From Arenimonas sp. (GTDB lineage Bacteria > Pseudomonadota > Gammaproteobacteria > Xanthomonadales > Xanthomonadaceae): a stretch of DNA of 32,459 nt. Positions 24,749-32,459 of the stretch are shown here, piece by piece (position 1 is the stretch's first letter; every line of letters begins with the position of its first letter). The DNA lies in contig JAPLSJ010000083.1 in the NCBI GenBank assembly GCA_026398695.1, forward strand, positions 1 through 32,459. The letters are read 5' to 3'. The position numbers and the translations under genes were made by a program. The notes under the pieces are model-generated. The model ran no database searches. It had not been told where the DNA came from and saw only the letters and a list, made by a program, of their open reading frames with translations.

Positions 24749-25528
24749 ATGATCCGCCAATCCCTTCTTTCCATTGCCCTGCTGGCCAGCCTCGGCGCCT
24801 GCGCCGCCGAGCCGCCGGCCAAGCCGGCCGCCGCTGCCGCTGCCGCCAAGGCCGCCGCCCCCGCCAACGAGGCCGCCCTGCGCGCCGCAATGAAGGAAGT
24901 GGCCCCGGACGCGGAGATCACCCGCATCAGCGACTCGCCCATCCCCGGCTTCAAGGAAGTGGCGCTGGGCGCGCGCGTGGTCTACCTGTCCGACGACGGC
25001 AAGCGCCTGATCCAGGGCGCCCTGTTCGACATCCCCAGCCGCGAGAACCTCACCCAGGTGAGCGAAGCCGTGCTGCGCAAGGGCCTGCTCGATTCCGCCG
25101 GCGCCGACCGCCGCATCGTGTTCGCGGCGGAAAAACCCCGCCACGTGGTCACCGTCTTCACCGACATCGACTGCGGCTACTGCCGCAAGCTGCACGAGCA
25201 GATCGGCGTCTACAACCGCCTGGGCATCACGGTGGAATACCTGTTCTACCCGCGCTCGGGCCTGGGCAGCGAGTCGTTCGACAAGGCCGTGGCCGTCTGG
25301 TGCGCCCCGGACCGCCTCAAGGCCATGACCGCCGCCAAGGCCGGCCAGGTCCTGCCCAAGGGCAACTGCACCAACCCGATCACCCAGGACTACGAGCTGG
25401 GCCGCCGCATCGGCCTGGAAGGCACCCCGGCCATCTACGCCGCCAACGGCGAGCAGCTGGGCGGCTACGTCGAGCCGGCCGCCATGCTGGCCCGCCTGGA
25501 CGAAATCGCGGCCAAGCCGGCCCCCTGA
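24749..25528 (+). CDS. dsbC: DsbC-like thiol:disulfide isomerase, predicted lipoprotein
   Basis: 259 residues. DsbC reshuffles wrong disulfides in the periplasm as a V-shaped dimer kept reduced by DsbD. The N-terminal signal ends in lipobox LGAC (15-18), so Cys18 is likely lipid-modified; an Ala/Pro/Lys-rich linker (19-45) follows. Dimerisation domain about 45-110. Thioredoxin-like domain with active site CGYC (142-145), structural disulfide Cys185-Cys207, and cis-proline TPA (Pro227). E. coli DsbC is soluble, so the lipobox is unusual. DsbG is less likely given the CGYC site and the second cysteine pair. Same strand as xerD. Confidence 0.9.
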   Translation: MIRQSLLSIALLASLGACAAEPPAKPAAAAAAAKAAAPANEAALRAAMKEVAPDAEITRISDSPIPGFKEVALGARVVYLSDDGKRLIQGALFDIPSRENLTQVSEAVLRKGLLDSAGADRRIVFAAEKPRHVVTVFTDIDCGYCRKLHEQIGVYNRLGITVEYLFYPRSGLGSESFDKAVAVWCAPDRLKAMTAAKAGQVLPKGNCTNPITQDYELGRRIGLEGTPAIYAANGEQLGGYVEPAAMLARLDEIAAKPAP

Positions 25529-25531
25529 GCC

Positions 25532-25566
25532 CCCGGCCTTCGACAGGCCGGGCCGAGCGCCCGGCC
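25532..25566 (+). terminator. Two mutually exclusive hairpins after dsbC
   Basis: CCCGGCC (25532-25538) can pair with GGCCGGG (25546-25552), or GGCCGGGC (25546-25553) can pair with GCCCGGCC (25559-25566), followed by TTCGTCT. The middle arm is shared. Likely the dsbC terminator, but it ends just six bases before the purL -10 box. Confidence 0.5.
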
Positions 25567-25572
25567 TTCGTC

Positions 25573-25578
25573 TACAAT
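25573..25578 (+). promoter_or_regulatory. Candidate purL -10 box
   Basis: TACAAT, 32 bases before the purL ATG; no good -35 at standard spacing because that place is filled by the terminator hairpins. Confidence 0.4.
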
Positions 25579-25610
25579 ACGGCGCTCGTTTCCCACGGAA
25601 TTGTGCGGAC

Positions 25611-28600
25611 ATGATCGTCCTCGAGGGCCTCCCGGCCCTGTCGCCCTTTCGGCGCGACCGTCTTCAGAACCGCCTGCAGCTGATCGTCCCTGGCCTTCGG
25701 GTCACGGGCGCCTGGCATGTCTACTTCGTCCAGCCCGAGCCGGGCGCCACGCCCGACCCCGCGGTGCTCGGGCGCATCCTGGAAGGCTGCGCCGGACGGG
25801 ACGAGCCCGCCCCGGGCGCCCGGTCGCGCTTCGTGGTGCCTCGCCTGGGCACGCTGTCGCCCTGGGCCACCAAGGCCACCGAGATCCTGCGCGGCGCCGG
25901 CCTGGCCGTGCAGCGGGTCGAGCGCGGCCTGCGCCTGGACCTGGACGGCCTGCCGCCCGAAGGCGACCCGCGCTGGCCGCGCCTCGGGCGCGCCCTGCAC
26001 GACCCGATGACGCAGTCGCTGCTCGACACCCGCGAAGACGCCGTGCGCCTGTTCTCCCGCCTGGCCCCGGGCCCCGTGGAGCGCATCGCGCTGGCCGCGC
26101 TGCCCGAAGCCAACGTGCGCCTGGGCCTGGCCCTGTCGGAAGACGAGATCGAATACCTGCAGCAGCGCTACGCCGAACTGGGCCGCGACCCGTCCGACGC
26201 CGAACTGATGATGTTCGCGCAGGCCAACTCCGAGCACTGCCGCCACAAGATCTTCAACGCCGACTGGACCATCGACGGCGAGCCGCAGCCGCTTTCGCTG
26301 TTCAAGATGATCAAGAACACCCACGCGCAGTCGCCCCAGCTCACGCTCACGGCTTACAGCGACAACGCCGCGGTGATCGAAGGCCACCCCGGCGCCCGCT
26401 TCCGCGCCGACCTCGCCAGCGGCGAATACGGCCACGGCGCGCCGCTCGATTCGGCGTTCTGCATCAAGGTCGAAACGCACAACCACCCCACCGCCATCTC
26501 GCCCTTCCCGGGCGCGGCCACCGGTTCGGGCGGCGAAATCCGCGACGAAGGCGCCACCGGGCGCGGCGGCAAGCCCAAGGCCGGCCTCACCGGCTTCTCG
26601 GTCTCGCACCTGCGCATCCCGTCGCTGCCGCGCGCCTGGGAAGCCGACCGGCCGCTCAACCCGCGCATGGCCACGGCCCTGGAAATCATGACCGACGGCC
26701 CGATCGGCGCCGCCGCGTTCAACAACGAATTCGGCCGCCCGGCGCTCACCGGCTACTTCCGCAGCTTCGAACTGCCCACCGACCAGCCCGGCCTGAGCCG
26801 CGCCTACGACAAGCCGATCATGCTGGCCGGCGGCCTGGGCGCGATCGACCGCGGCCAGGTGAAGAAACTCGACCTGCGCGCCGGCGACTACGTGGTGGTG
26901 CTTGGCGGCCCGGCCATGCTGATCGGCCTGGGCGGCGGCGCCGCGTCTTCGGTGGCCTCGGGCCAGAGTTCCGAAGACCTCGACTTCGCTTCCGTGCAGC
27001 GCGACAACCCCGAGATGCAGCGCCGCTGCCAGGAAGTGATCGACCGCTGCTTTGCCCAGGGCGAGCGCAACCCCATCCTCACCGCGCACGACGTCGGTGC
27101 CGGCGGCCTGTCCAACGCCATCCCCGAACTGCTGCACGACTCGCATGTCGGCGGCATCATCGAAATGGCGAAGATCCCCAGCGACGATCCCTCGCTGTCG
27201 CCGATGCAGCTGTGGTCGAACGAGGCGCAGGAGCGCTACGTGCTCGGCGTCGCCGCCGACCGCCTGGCCGATTTCGAAGCCATCTGCCGGCGCGAGCGCG
27301 CGGTGTTCGCCGCCGTCGGCGTCGCCACGGCCGAAGAGCGCCTGGTGCTGAAAGCGCCCGATGGCTCGCTGCCGATCGACCTGCCGATGGACGTGCTGTT
27401 TGGCAAGTCGCCCAAGATGCACCGCGACACCCAGCGCACGCCCGTCCCGCGCTGGCCGCGCCTGGACACCACGGCGCTCGACCTGCGCGACGCCGGCCTG
27501 CGCGTGCTGTCGCATCCCACGGTGGCGGCCAAGAACTTCCTGGTCACCATCGGCGACCGCAGCGTCGGCGGCCTGTGCTCGCGCGACCAGATGGTCGGCC
27601 CGTGGCAGCTGCCGCTGGCGGACGTGGCCGTCACGCTCACCGATTTCAACGGCGTGGCCGGCGAAGCCATGGCGATCGGCGAGCGCACCCCGCTGGCCCT
27701 GATCGATGCCGCCGCGTCGGCGCGCATGGCCGTGGGCGAAGCCATCACCAACCTGGCCGCCGCCGGCGTGGCGTCGCTGTCGGAAGTGAAGCTGTCGGCC
27801 AACTGGATGGCCGCCGCCTCGTTCCCGGGCGAGGACGCGCTGCTGTTCGACGCGGTGAAGGCCGTGGGCATGGAGCTGTGCCCCGAGCTCGACATCGCCA
27901 TCCCGGTCGGCAAGGACTCCCTGTCCATGCAGGCGCAGTGGCAGGCGCCGGAAGGCCCGCAGAAATCGGTGTCGCCGGTGTCGCTGGTGATCACCGCGTT
28001 CGCCCGCGTCGCCGATGCGCGCGACACGCTGGTGCCGGTGCTCGAGCGCGGCGTGGATTCCGAACTCTGGCTGATTGGCCTGGGCGCCGGCGCGCGCCGC
28101 ATGGGCGGCTCGATCCTGGCCCAGGTGCACTCGGCCTTCGGCGGCGCCAGCCCCGACCTGGACGAGCCCGGCCGCTTGCGCGATTTCTTCGCCCTGGTGC
28201 AGGCCGCGCGCAAGGACGGCCTGCTGCTGGCCTACCACGACCGCTCCGACGGCGGCGCGTTCGCCGCCCTGTGCGAAATGGCGTTCGCCAGCCACTGCGG
28301 CCTTGAGCTCAGCCTCGATGGCTGGGGCGACGACCCGTTCACCACGCTGTTCAACGAAGAGCTGGGCGCGGTGGTGCAGATCGCCGCGCAAGACCGCGCG
28401 GCCTTCGCCGACCTGGTCAACCGCCACGACCTCACCCACTGCGCGCAGCGCATCGGCAAGCCCAGCACGGCGCCGGTGGTGCGCATCAGCGAAGGCCGCG
28501 AAACCCTGGCCGAGTGGACCTGGCAGGAGCTGTTCGAAAACTGGTGGTCGGTGACCCACGCCATCCAGGCAGGCCGCGACGACCCCGCCGGCGCCGACGC

Positions 28601-29465
28601 CGAGCGCGACGCCAAGCTCGACTTCGCCGACCCGGGCCTGGTGCCCAGCCTCAGCTTCGACCCGGCGCAGGACGTCGCCGCGCCGTGGATCCACACCGGC
28701 GTGCGCCCGCGCGTGGCGATCCTGCGCGAGCAGGGCGTCAACGGCCAGGTGGAAATGGCGGCGGCGTTCGACCGCGCCGGCTTCACGGCGGTGGACGTGC
28801 ACATGTCCGACCTGATCGCCGGCCGCACCTCGCTCGACACCTTCAAGGGCCTGGCCGCCTGCGGTGGCTTCAGCTACGGCGACGTGCTGGGCGCGGGCCG
28901 CGGCTGGGCCACGTCCATCCTGGAGCGTCCCGAGCTGCGCGAGCAGTTCGCGCGCTTCTTCGCGCGCAGCGACAGCTTCAGCCTGGGCGTGTGCAACGGC
29001 TGCCAGATGCTGGCCCAGCTCAAGGGCCTGGTGCCGGGGGCCGAGCACTGGCCGCGCTTCCTGCGCAACCGCAGCGAGCAGTACGAAGCGCGCCTGGCCC
29101 AGGTGCAGGTGCAGGAGTCGCCGTCCATCCTGTTCCGCGGCATGGCCGGCTCGCGCCTGCCGGTGGTGGTGGCGCACGGCGAGGGCTTCGCCCGCTTCGA
29201 TGCCCCCGAACACGCGGCCCAGGCCCACGTGGCTGTCCGCTTCGTGGACGCGCAGGGCAACCCGGTGGAAGCCTACCCGGCCAATCCCAACGGCTCGCCC
29301 GAGGGCATCACCGGCCTGACCAGCCGCGACGGCCGCGCCACGCTGATGATGCCGCACCCCGAGCGCGTGTTCCGCACCCTGCAGATGAGCTGGCACCCGC
29401 GCGAGTGGGGCGAGGATTCGCCGTGGCTGCGGATCTTCCGCAATGCGCGGGAATGGGTGGCCTGA
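25611..29465 (+). CDS. purL: Phosphoribosylformylglycinamidine synthase
   Basis: 1284 residues, the large single-chain form (E. coli 1295). It converts FGAR, glutamine and ATP to FGAM in purine synthesis. The N-terminal PurS-like domain covers about 1-150. Two AIRS-like synthetase halves follow, with the FGAM motifs [18 protein letters not shown] (about 203-220), [23 protein letters not shown] and GNxxG-like loops. The glutamine amidotransferase domain is at about 1030-1284, with nucleophile Cys1128 in GVCNGCQML and His1249/Glu1251 in [11 protein letters not shown] at 25611. Very long open frames on the opposite strand and in another forward frame within this gene are GC-content artefacts. 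Confidence 0.98.
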   Translation: MIVLEGLPALSPFRRDRLQNRLQLIVPGLRVTGAWHVYFVQPEPGATPDPAVLGRILEGCAGRDEPAPGARSRFVVPRLGTLSPWATKATEILRGAGLAVQRVERGLRLDLDGLPPEGDPRWPRLGRALHDPMTQSLLDTREDAVRLFSRLAPGPVERIALAALPEANVRLGLALSEDEIEYLQQRYAELGRDPSDAELMMFAQANSEHCRHKIFNADWTIDGEPQPLSLFKMIKNTHAQSPQLTLTAYSDNAAVIEGHPGARFRADLASGEYGHGAPLDSAFCIKVETHNHPTAISPFPGAATGSGGEIRDEGATGRGGKPKAGLTGFSVSHLRIPSLPRAWEADRPLNPRMATALEIMTDGPIGAAAFNNEFGRPALTGYFRSFELPTDQPGLSRAYDKPIMLAGGLGAIDRGQVKKLDLRAGDYVVVLGGPAMLIGLGGGAASSVASGQSSEDLDFASVQRDNPEMQRRCQEVIDRCFAQGERNPILTAHDVGAGGLSNAIPELLHDSHVGGIIEMAKIPSDDPSLSPMQLWSNEAQERYVLGVAADRLADFEAICRRERAVFAAVGVATAEERLVLKAPDGSLPIDLPMDVLFGKSPKMHRDTQRTPVPRWPRLDTTALDLRDAGLRVLSHPTVAAKNFLVTIGDRSVGGLCSRDQMVGPWQLPLADVAVTLTDFNGVAGEAMAIGERTPLALIDAAASARMAVGEAITNLAAAGVASLSEVKLSANWMAAASFPGEDALLFDAVKAVGMELCPELDIAIPVGKDSLSMQAQWQAPEGPQKSVSPVSLVITAFARVADARDTLVPVLERGVDSELWLIGLGAGARRMGGSILAQVHSAFGGASPDLDEPGRLRDFFALVQAARKDGLLLAYHDRSDGGAFAALCEMAFASHCGLELSLDGWGDDPFTTLFNEELGAVVQIAAQDRAAFADLVNRHDLTHCAQRIGKPSTAPVVRISEGRETLAEWTWQELFENWWSVTHAIQAGRDDPAGADAERDAKLDFADPGLVPSLSFDPAQDVAAPWIHTGVRPRVAILREQGVNGQVEMAAAFDRAGFTAVDVHMSDLIAGRTSLDTFKGLAACGGFSYGDVLGAGRGWATSILERPELREQFARFFARSDSFSLGVCNGCQMLAQLKGLVPGAEHWPRFLRNRSEQYEARLAQVQVQESPSILFRGMAGSRLPVVVAHGEGFARFDAPEHAAQAHVAVRFVDAQGNPVEAYPANPNGSPEGITGLTSRDGRATLMMPHPERVFRTLQMSWHPREWGEDSPWLRIFRNAREWVA

Positions 29466-29477
29466 ACCGCGGCCGGT

Positions 29478-29524
29478 GGCCCCGCGTCCCCGGATGAACG
29501 GGGCGGGGCCGCACCGGCGGGTGC
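29478..29524 (+). terminator. Tandem hairpins after purL, probable terminator
   Basis: GGCCCCG (29478-29484) pairs with CGGGGCC (29504-29510), enclosing CCCCG/CGGGG (29488-29492 with 29499-29503) with a GATGAA loop. A second hairpin GCACC/GGTGC (29511-29524) follows. No U-tract. Confidence 0.5.
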
Positions 29525-29587
29525 GGCGGTAGCGCGCGCGGGCGCCCCGACCTGCTAAATTCCGGGGCAGTCCTGCGTGGAGCCGCT

Positions 29588-31300
29588 GTGGCCTCGGTCA
29601 TGAACGAAACGATGGAAAACGCCGACAGCCGCATTGCCGCGGCCCTGTCCGCTCGCGGCCGCCTGAAGGAAGCCGACCTCGCCCGCGCCCAGCGCCTGCA
29701 GGCCGAAGCCGGCGGCTCGCTGTCGGCGCTGCTGGTGCGCCTGGGCATGGTGTCCGAGCGCGACATGGCCGAAACCTCGGCCGAGGTGCTGGGCCTGCCG
29801 CTGCTGTCGGCCAAGGATTGCCCCGACGCGCCGCCGCCCGGCGTGCAGCTGTCGCTGCGCTTCCTCAAGCAGCTGGCCGTGTGCCCGGTGGGCGAGGGCG
29901 CCGACTACGTCGAACTGATGGTGGCCGACCCGCAGGACGGCTACGCGTCCGATGCCGTGGCCCTGGCCACCGGCCGCGCGGTGCGGGTGAAGGTGGGCCT
30001 GCGCGCCGAGATCGCCGACCTGATCGAGCGCTACTACGGCTCGGGCCGCTCGGCCATGGGCACCATCGTCGAGAACCTGGGCGACGACGCCAGCGGCGAC
30101 GAGGCCGACGTGGAGCAGCTGCGCGACCTCGCGTCCGAAGCGCCCGTGATCCGCCTGGTGAACCTGATCATCCAGCGCGCGGTCGAGCTGCGCGCTTCCG
30201 ACATCCACATCGAGCCGTTCGAGAGCCGCCTGAAGGTGCGCTACCGCGTGGACGGCGTGCTGGAGGAATCCGAATCCCCGCCGGCCAACCTCACCGCCGC
30301 GGTGATCTCGCGCATCAAGATCATGGCCAAGCTCAACATCGCCGAGCGCCGCCTGCCGCAGGACGGCCGCATCATGGTGCGCGTGCAGGGCAAGGAGCTC
30401 GACCTGCGCGTGAGCACCGTGCCCACCGCCCACGGCGAAAGCGTGGTGATGCGCCTGCTCGACCGCGAGTCGGTGGTGCTCGATTTCAAGGCGCTGGGCT
30501 TCACCGACGAGTTCCTGTCGGACTTCATGAAGGTGCTCGAGCAGCCGCACGGCATCCTGCTGGTCACCGGCCCCACCGGCTCGGGCAAGACCACCACGCT
30601 GTACGCCGCGCTGAGCAGGCTCAACACCCCCGACGTGAAGATCATCACCGTCGAGGACCCGGTCGAATACCAGATCGAGGGCATCAACCAGATCCAGGCC
30701 AAGCCGCAGATCGGGCTCGATTTCGCCCACGCCCTGCGCAGCATCGTGCGCCAGGACCCCGACATCATCATGATCGGCGAAATGCGCGACCTGGAAACCT
30801 CGCGCATCGCCATCCAGTCCGCGCTCACCGGCCACCTGGTGCTCAGCACGCTGCACACCAACAACGCCGCCGGCGGCATCACCCGCATGATGGACATGGG
30901 CGTGGAGGACTACCTGCTCACGTCCACCGTGAACGGCATCCTGGCCCAGCGCCTCGTGCGCCGCATCGAGCCCACGCACCGCGAGCGCTACGAGGCGCTG
31001 CCCGAAGTGGTGGAGGAGTTCGGCCTGCGCCGCTTCCAGCCCGAGGGCACCATCTACCTCTACCGCCCGAAGCCGTCGGCGCTCACGCCCACCGGCTACC
31101 TGGGCCGCACCACCATCATGGAATTCCTGGTGATGAACGACGGCCTGCGCCGCCTCGTCATGAAGCACGCCGGCATGGGCGAGCTGGAGGAGGCCGCGCG
31201 CGCCTCGGGCATGCGCACCATGTACGAGGACGGCCTGGTCAAGGCCATGCAGGGCCTGACCACCATCGAGGAAGTCCTGCGCGTCACGCAGGAAGGCTAG
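29588..31300 (+). CDS. xpsE: Type II secretion ATPase GspE (XpsE type)
   Basis: 570 residues. A cytoplasmic hexameric ATPase that drives pseudopilus growth in type II secretion. N-terminal N1/N2 domains (about 15-170) include RLKEADLARAQRLQ and LSLRFLKQLAVCPVGEG, typical of Xanthomonas XpsE and used to bind XpsL. The ATPase core has Walker A GPTGSGKT (328-335), Asp box ITVEDPVEYQIEG, Walker B IIMIGEMRD and the His box HLVLSTLHTN. The C-terminal segment lacks the four-cysteine zinc motif of classical GspE. Start GTG at 29588 with GGAG five bases upstream; ATG at 29600 is possible. xpsF follows four bases later. Confidence 0.95.
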   Translation: MASVMNETMENADSRIAAALSARGRLKEADLARAQRLQAEAGGSLSALLVRLGMVSERDMAETSAEVLGLPLLSAKDCPDAPPPGVQLSLRFLKQLAVCPVGEGADYVELMVADPQDGYASDAVALATGRAVRVKVGLRAEIADLIERYYGSGRSAMGTIVENLGDDASGDEADVEQLRDLASEAPVIRLVNLIIQRAVELRASDIHIEPFESRLKVRYRVDGVLEESESPPANLTAAVISRIKIMAKLNIAERRLPQDGRIMVRVQGKELDLRVSTVPTAHGESVVMRLLDRESVVLDFKALGFTDEFLSDFMKVLEQPHGILLVTGPTGSGKTTTLYAALSRLNTPDVKIITVEDPVEYQIEGINQIQAKPQIGLDFAHALRSIVRQDPDIIMIGEMRDLETSRIAIQSALTGHLVLSTLHTNNAAGGITRMMDMGVEDYLLTSTVNGILAQRLVRRIEPTHRERYEALPEVVEEFGLRRFQPEGTIYLYRPKPSALTPTGYLGRTTIMEFLVMNDGLRRLVMKHAGMGELEEAARASGMRTMYEDGLVKAMQGLTTIEEVLRVTQEG

Positions 31301-31304
31301 GCCC

Positions 31305-32459
31305 ATGGCGCTGTTCCGCTACAAGGCGCTGTCGGCCGCCGGCGAAGCCCTCGACGGCCAGATGGAGGCCGCCAGCGCCGACGAAGTGATCTCGCGCCTG
31401 CAGGACCAGGGCCACCTGCCGGTGGAGGCGCGCCGCGCCGACCAGGCCGGCGGCGAGGGCCTGGGCGCGCTGTTCAAGCGCAAGGAATTCGGCAACGAAC
31501 AGGTGCTGCAGTTCACCCAGCAGCTGGCCACGCTGCTGGGCGCCGGCCAGCCGCTGGACCGCGCGCTGGGCATCCTGCTCGACCTGCCCGACACGCCCGA
31601 GGCGCGCCGCGTGGTCGAGCGCGTGCGCGAGGCCGTGCGCGGCGGCACGCCGCTGTCCACCGCGCTCGAGCAGCAGCACGGCACGTTCTCGCGCCTGTAC
31701 GTGAACCTGGTGCGCGCCGGCGAGGCCGGCGGCAACCTGCACGAAAGCCTGCGCCGGCTGGCCGACTACCTCGAGCGCAGCGCGCAGCTGCGCAGCCGCG
31801 TCATCAACGCGATGATCTACCCGGTGATCCTGGTGGTGCTGGTGTTCGCCTCGGTGACCTTCCTGCTGGCCTTCGTGGTGCCGCAGTTCCAGGCCCTGTT
31901 CGAAAGCATGAACGCCACCTTGCCCTGGTATTCCACCGCGGTGCTGCAGGTGAGCCTGCTGGTGCGCGGCTGGTGGTGGGCGCTGCTGCTGGCCGCCGCG
32001 GGCGTCGCGGCGTGGCTGGTTTCGCGCTTCAACAACCCGGCCACGCGGCGCGCCCTGGACGCCCGCGTGCTGGGCTGGAAATTCCCCGGCGACCTGATCG
32101 CCAAGCTCGACACCGCGCGGCTGGCCCGCACCCTGGGCACCATGGTGCGCAACGGCGTGCCCCTGCTCAGCGCGTTGAACCTGTCGCGCCCCGTGCTGTC
32201 GAACCGGGTGCTGGCCGAGGCGGTCGAGGCCGCGGCCGAGGACGTCAAGACCGGCAGCGGCCTGGGTTACGCCATGGCGCGCCAGAAATGCTTCCCGCGC
32301 CTGGCGGTGCACATGATCCAGGTCGGCGAGGAGTCGGGTGAGCTCGACACCATGCTGCTCAAGGCCGCCGACACCTTCGACCAGGAGACCGCCAACGCGC
32401 TCGACCGCCTGCTGGCCGCCCTGGTGCCGCTGCTCACCATGCTGATGACCCTGGCGGTG
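31305..32459 (+). CDS. xpsF: Type II secretion inner-membrane platform protein GspF (XpsF type), 3'-truncated by window edge
   Basis: The frame is open to the last base: 385 residues of a family of about 405. MALFRYKALSAAGEALDGQMEA at the start is typical. Two T2SS_F domains: first about 67-190 (FTQQLATLLGAGQPLDRAL, LVRAGEAGGNLHESL), second about 270-385 (LARTLGTMVRNGVPLLSAL, VGEESGELDTML). Membrane helices at about 169-190, 218-238 and from about 366. It contacts GspE and GspL in the inner-membrane platform. It starts four bases after xpsE, so the two form one operon that presumably runs on into the pseudopilin genes outside the window. Confidence 0.95.
   Translation, partial: MALFRYKALSAAGEALDGQMEAASADEVISRLQDQGHLPVEARRADQAGGEGLGALFKRKEFGNEQVLQFTQQLATLLGAGQPLDRALGILLDLPDTPEARRVVERVREAVRGGTPLSTALEQQHGTFSRLYVNLVRAGEAGGNLHESLRRLADYLERSAQLRSRVINAMIYPVILVVLVFASVTFLLAFVVPQFQALFESMNATLPWYSTAVLQVSLLVRGWWWALLLAAAGVAAWLVSRFNNPATRRALDARVLGWKFPGDLIAKLDTARLARTLGTMVRNGVPLLSALNLSRPVLSNRVLAEAVEAAAEDVKTGSGLGYAMARQKCFPRLAVHMIQVGEESGELDTMLLKAADTFDQETANALDRLLAALVPLLTMLMTLAV

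Noticed and set aside
25572-29396. A 1274-codon open frame on the minus strand covering purL, and a 901-codon second forward frame
   Set aside because: Both are low-complexity His/Gln/Arg/Ala/Gly-rich translations produced by GC bias opposite or out of frame with a strongly conserved PurL. No domain is recognisable.

Overview
The window is compact, very GC-rich bacterial chromosome, almost wholly coding. It reads as a member of the Xanthomonadaceae/Lysobacteraceae (Xanthomonas, Lysobacter, Luteimonas and relatives). The main reasons are a Clp-type global regulator divergent from a SpeD with the family's usual start and length, a purL gene followed by xps-type type II secretion genes (E then F), and the order zapA - 6S RNA - fau. 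The genus cannot be fixed by eye. No insertion sequence, prophage or CRISPR array was seen.

Layout. 1-4746: the end of an AbgT-family transporter gene, then trpG, trpD, a small ABM-family protein, trpC and a PgpC-like HAD phosphatase, all on +. 4771-6108: clp and a GNAT gene on the minus strand, divergent from speD. 6109-7339: speD, a guanidine-II (mini-ykkC) riboswitch with an overlapping intrinsic terminator, and the guanidinium exporter gene gdx/sugE. 7376-9177 (minus): a two-cluster Fe-S protein translationally coupled to coq7. 9279-10270: rplM, rpsI, tRNA-Gln(CUG) and a long terminator hairpin. 10364-11422: a double cyclic-nucleotide-binding domain protein fused to rhodanese. 11462-16257 (minus): a PAS-PAS-GGDEF-EAL protein, a ZapB-like coiled coil, zapA, 6S RNA, fau, an EVE protein and rpiA. 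16393-18265: ygfB-like and pepP. 18266-20893 (minus): pepA, holC and a DUF4328 membrane protein. 21041-23217: lptF and lptG. 23221-23670 (minus): an RDD membrane protein. 23716-25528: xerD and a dsbC-like lipoprotein gene. 25611-29465: purL. 29588-32459: xpsE/gspE and the start of xpsF/gspF.

Most of the content is housekeeping: tryptophan and purine synthesis, ribosome, lipopolysaccharide export, division, replication, ubiquinone and secretion. The most informative regulatory element is the guanidine-II riboswitch. Its second aptamer hairpin shares bases with a strong terminator placed before gdx, which suggests transcriptional control. Second in interest are the 6S RNA, whose terminal stem contains the ribosome binding site of fau, and a Clp protein with alanine where Xanthomonas Clp is recalled to have Glu99. 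Two accessory proteins have unclear roles: the cNMP-cNMP-rhodanese fusion and the Fe-S protein coupled to coq7. No wholly new multi-gene system was recognised.
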